From NCBI RefSeq assembly GCF_037392515.1, contig NC_090281.1, forward strand, positions 49,328,645 through 49,392,644: DNA of 64,000 bases, in the 5' to 3' direction. The notes beneath the pieces were generated by a model, which did no database searches, was not told where the DNA came from, and saw nothing but the letters and a program-made list of their open reading frames with translations. Made by a program: the position numbers and the translations under genes. The stretch comes from Haliotis asinina. Taxonomy: Eukaryota > Mollusca > Gastropoda > Lepetellida > Haliotidae. This document shows, piece after piece, positions 63,201-64,000 of this stretch (positions are counted from its first letter, which is position 1; each line of letters starts with the position of its first letter).

Positions 63201-63339
63201 ACTTCTGTTTAATGTCCTGGAAGGTAAACATAGACTATCCTTTTTTTTCAGCACTGGACCATCAAAGTTGGACAACTTCTTCAGCTTACTGCGTGATGTG
63301 ATAAATGAATTTCCTGATCAGCGAGTAACCACAGCCAAG
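54232..63339 (+). CDS. NFRKB: NFRKB (INO80 complex subunit G), N-terminal 448 codons, continues past right edge
   Basis: Twelve phase-matched exons: 54232-54363 (ATG; exon starts 54204), 55202-55279, 56191-56246, 57447-57514, 57809-57936, 58306-58424, 58671-58741, 59816-59944, 60831-60943, 61238-61343, 61652-61907 and 63252-63339. The start MDSMDPEID resembles vertebrate MDSLDHML. Residues about 27-155 match the DEUBAD domain (LPEVFIEQ, WDTSLSDAQKQHLMKFLPKFP, LFSGDEFKFGNPL, then RYTNLCKQYKYREYKFRQQR), the part that in vertebrates binds and inhibits the deubiquitinase UCHL5 in the INO80 remodelling complex. Acidic SSDEEEEA, proline-rich IPSPEPTTPS, ITLQDILSRCQ and a Lys-rich run (KKKIKGKDREEKKAKKKIK) follow in the vertebrate order. 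The last exon (FFSLLRDVINEFP) opens the next conserved region. The winged-helix domain and the Thr/Ser-rich tail lie outside. The donor at 58425 (GTCTGT) is weak but forced by phase. Confidence 0.95.
55546..56139. mobile_element. Second, older copy of the same hAT-type MITE, in an NFRKB intron
   Basis: About 590 bp matching 40368-40994 along its whole length in the same orientation (shared GATTGACCAATCA, CAGCTTACCAAATC, GCTGAAAATAGTGTTTTTG, GTAACCATGTCA, TAGCCGTTGT). Both ends are eroded: the left terminus lacks part of the inverted repeat and no target duplication is visible. Older than the 40-kb copy. Confidence 0.82.
56308..56362 (+). mobile_element. SINE family B fragment in an NFRKB intron
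   Basis: AAGAGGCGACTAATGGGATT then AGGCTCACTAAATTGGTTGAC: about 50 bp of the family core. Confidence 0.6.
56589..56819 (-). CDS. Unrecognised ORF with PIP-box-like motif, antisense in an NFRKB intron
   Basis: A 76-residue ORF reads ...ATRKRMKITDFFTQ, then a Ser/Thr/Lys-rich stretch ending KKLKPSDF. ITDFF after a basic run resembles a PCNA-interacting motif in which the leading Gln is Arg. Similar N-termini also occur in proteins of domesticated hAT transposons. No splice-linked continuation was found on the - strand. It may be an exon, a transposon remnant or chance. Confidence 0.2.
   Translation of the reverse strand: MNTKFLFTTVCVNLATRKRMKITDFFTQNTTEKATVSSMSPQTDTSVKETCESKSKQNPETDSGPSDSKKLKPSDF
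59463..59612 (+). mobile_element. tRNA-derived SINE (family A) in an NFRKB intron
   Basis: Diverged head GGGATAGCCTAGATTTTGC, box B GTTTGATTCCCCAC, body GTGAAGCCATTTCTGGTG and GATATTGCTGGAA. Confidence 0.75.
60036..60466. mobile_element. Inverted-repeat element with about 33-bp ends in an NFRKB intron
   Basis: About 430 bp. The left end GAATGAAGATTTTATGGATG followed by TCAACTTCTTTATAT is repeated inverted at 60430-60464. The interior holds ACAACGTTTCGGAGTTAATG...CTCCTTCATCAGGTGA; a related motif (CAATGTTTCGAGG...CATCATCAGGT) occurs at 58134-58175. TA may flank both ends. Confidence 0.75.
60490..60830. repeat. Degenerate tandem repeat copying a splice-acceptor motif
   Basis: Units of about 35-50 bp, each holding a form of GTTTCAGGTGAGAATGTGTG TATATA. 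The array ends exactly at the NFRKB exon starting 60831, whose acceptor and first bases read GTGTTTCAG/GTGAGAATGG. Confidence 0.75.
61087..61116. repeat. (ACTC)n microsatellite
   Basis: Seven ACTC units in an NFRKB intron, without a recognisable SINE body. Confidence 0.8.
62088..62277 (+). mobile_element. tRNA-derived SINE (family A) in the last visible NFRKB intron
   Basis: Head GGGGTAGCCTAACCGTTAAAG, box B GGTTCAAATCCCC, body GTGTGAAGCCTACTTTTGG and about ten CTCA units at the end. Little diverged. Confidence 0.85.
62730..62887 (+). mobile_element. tRNA-derived SINE (family A), second copy in the same intron
   Basis: Head GGGGCAGCCTAGTGCTTAAA, body AAGCCCGTTCCAGTTGTCCCC and a short ACTC tail. 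About 450 bp after the previous copy, same orientation. Confidence 0.75.
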
Positions 63340-63531
63340 GTCAGTGTGTGTCAGGGAGGTACCATGCTCTGCCATGATTAGATTGACTGGCCTTGCCCAA
63401 CTGTCCTCTCACCATGGTCTGTCAATAAACAGGAGTGGTTGAATGGTATAGAAAGTATATGTACGTGATTTTATAGCCTTTGTTGTTTAAATTTTCTTTT
63501 GTTGGAATGAGTGATGTCTGTTTGGATCAGG

Positions 63532-64000
63532 TTTTAGCGCCCCTGAACTAGGAATTTCATGTTTAGCTCACCTGAACTGAGTCCAGTTTTGGTTCACCTG
63601 TACTAGGGCTACCATTTCTAGCTCACCCAAACTGGGGTTCCATTTTTAGATCACCTGAACTTGGTCATCCAGTTTTAGCTCACTTTGACAGAGTGTTCTG
63701 GTTTTAGCTCCCCTGAACTTGGTGTTCCAGTTTTAGCTCACCTGAACTTGGACTTCCAATTTTAGGTCACCTTAGTTGGATGTTCCAGTTTTAGTTCACC
63801 TTGACAGGGTGTTCTAGTTTTAGCTCACCTGAGCTTGGACTTACAGTTTTAGGTCACCTTAACTGGATTTAGCTCACCTGAGCATGGTGCTCCAGTTTTA
63901 GCTCGTCTGAACTTGGATTTCCATTTCTAGCTCACCTGTAACTTGAGGTCCCAGTTTTAGCTCACCTAAAAGGGGTGTTCCAGTTTTCACATTTCTACAG
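63532..64000. repeat. About 30-bp degenerate tandem repeat, to the right edge
   Basis: Some 13 imperfect units of CCAGTTTTAGCTCACCTGAA followed by CTTGG. It fills the NFRKB intron after exon 63252-63339. Confidence 0.9.

Overview
The window looks like nuclear DNA from a marine mollusc, most likely an abalone-like vetigastropod. It is AT-rich and its genes are broken by GT-AG introns into short exons. Two SINE families with (ACTC)n tails recur throughout, of a kind I associate with abalone genomes. The species call is inference; a metazoan origin is clear from the genes.

I can reconstruct five conserved genes exon by exon, with codon phase matching across every junction. (1) The 3' end of an ATP8A-type P4-ATPase (phospholipid flippase), + strand, exons from 673 to 13294, with the 5' part off the left edge. 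(2) A complete HMGB1/2-type chromatin protein, - strand, coding 25293 to 23252, 207 aa, with a non-coding first exon near 27.64 kb. (3) A complete SAP30L-type Sin3/HDAC subunit, + strand, coding 28959 to 36635, 173 aa. (4) A complete translation factor eIF3 subunit F, - strand, coding 52153 to 45536, 274 aa. (5) The first 448 codons of NFRKB (INO80 complex subunit G), + strand, from 54232 and running off the right edge.

Layout: ATP8A and HMGB are convergent, with about 9 kb between their stop codons. HMGB and SAP30L are divergent, with first exons about 1.2 kb apart in a CpG-richer stretch. SAP30L and EIF3F are convergent across a repeat-rich 9 kb gap. EIF3F and NFRKB are divergent. HMGB, SAP30L and NFRKB are all chromatin factors, EIF3F is a core translation factor and ATP8A a membrane flippase. 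Nothing suggests co-regulation beyond the two head-to-head pairs.

The rest is introns and spacers full of mobile and repeated DNA: two SINE families sharing a 3' tail, one SINE nested in another, a decayed Tc1-like transposon (30924-32354), hAT-type MITEs with about 100-bp inverted repeats (one with a perfect 8-bp target duplication), several fold-back elements, and minisatellites of 20, 42, 51 and 78 bp. The 36.8-45.5 kb gap also holds a possible small secreted-protein gene at 39848-40120. I found no prokaryotic system, no CRISPR array and no gene cluster with an evident new function. The most unusual items are the secreted ORF, the possible alternative last exons of ATP8A, and a repeat in an NFRKB intron that copies a splice-acceptor motif.
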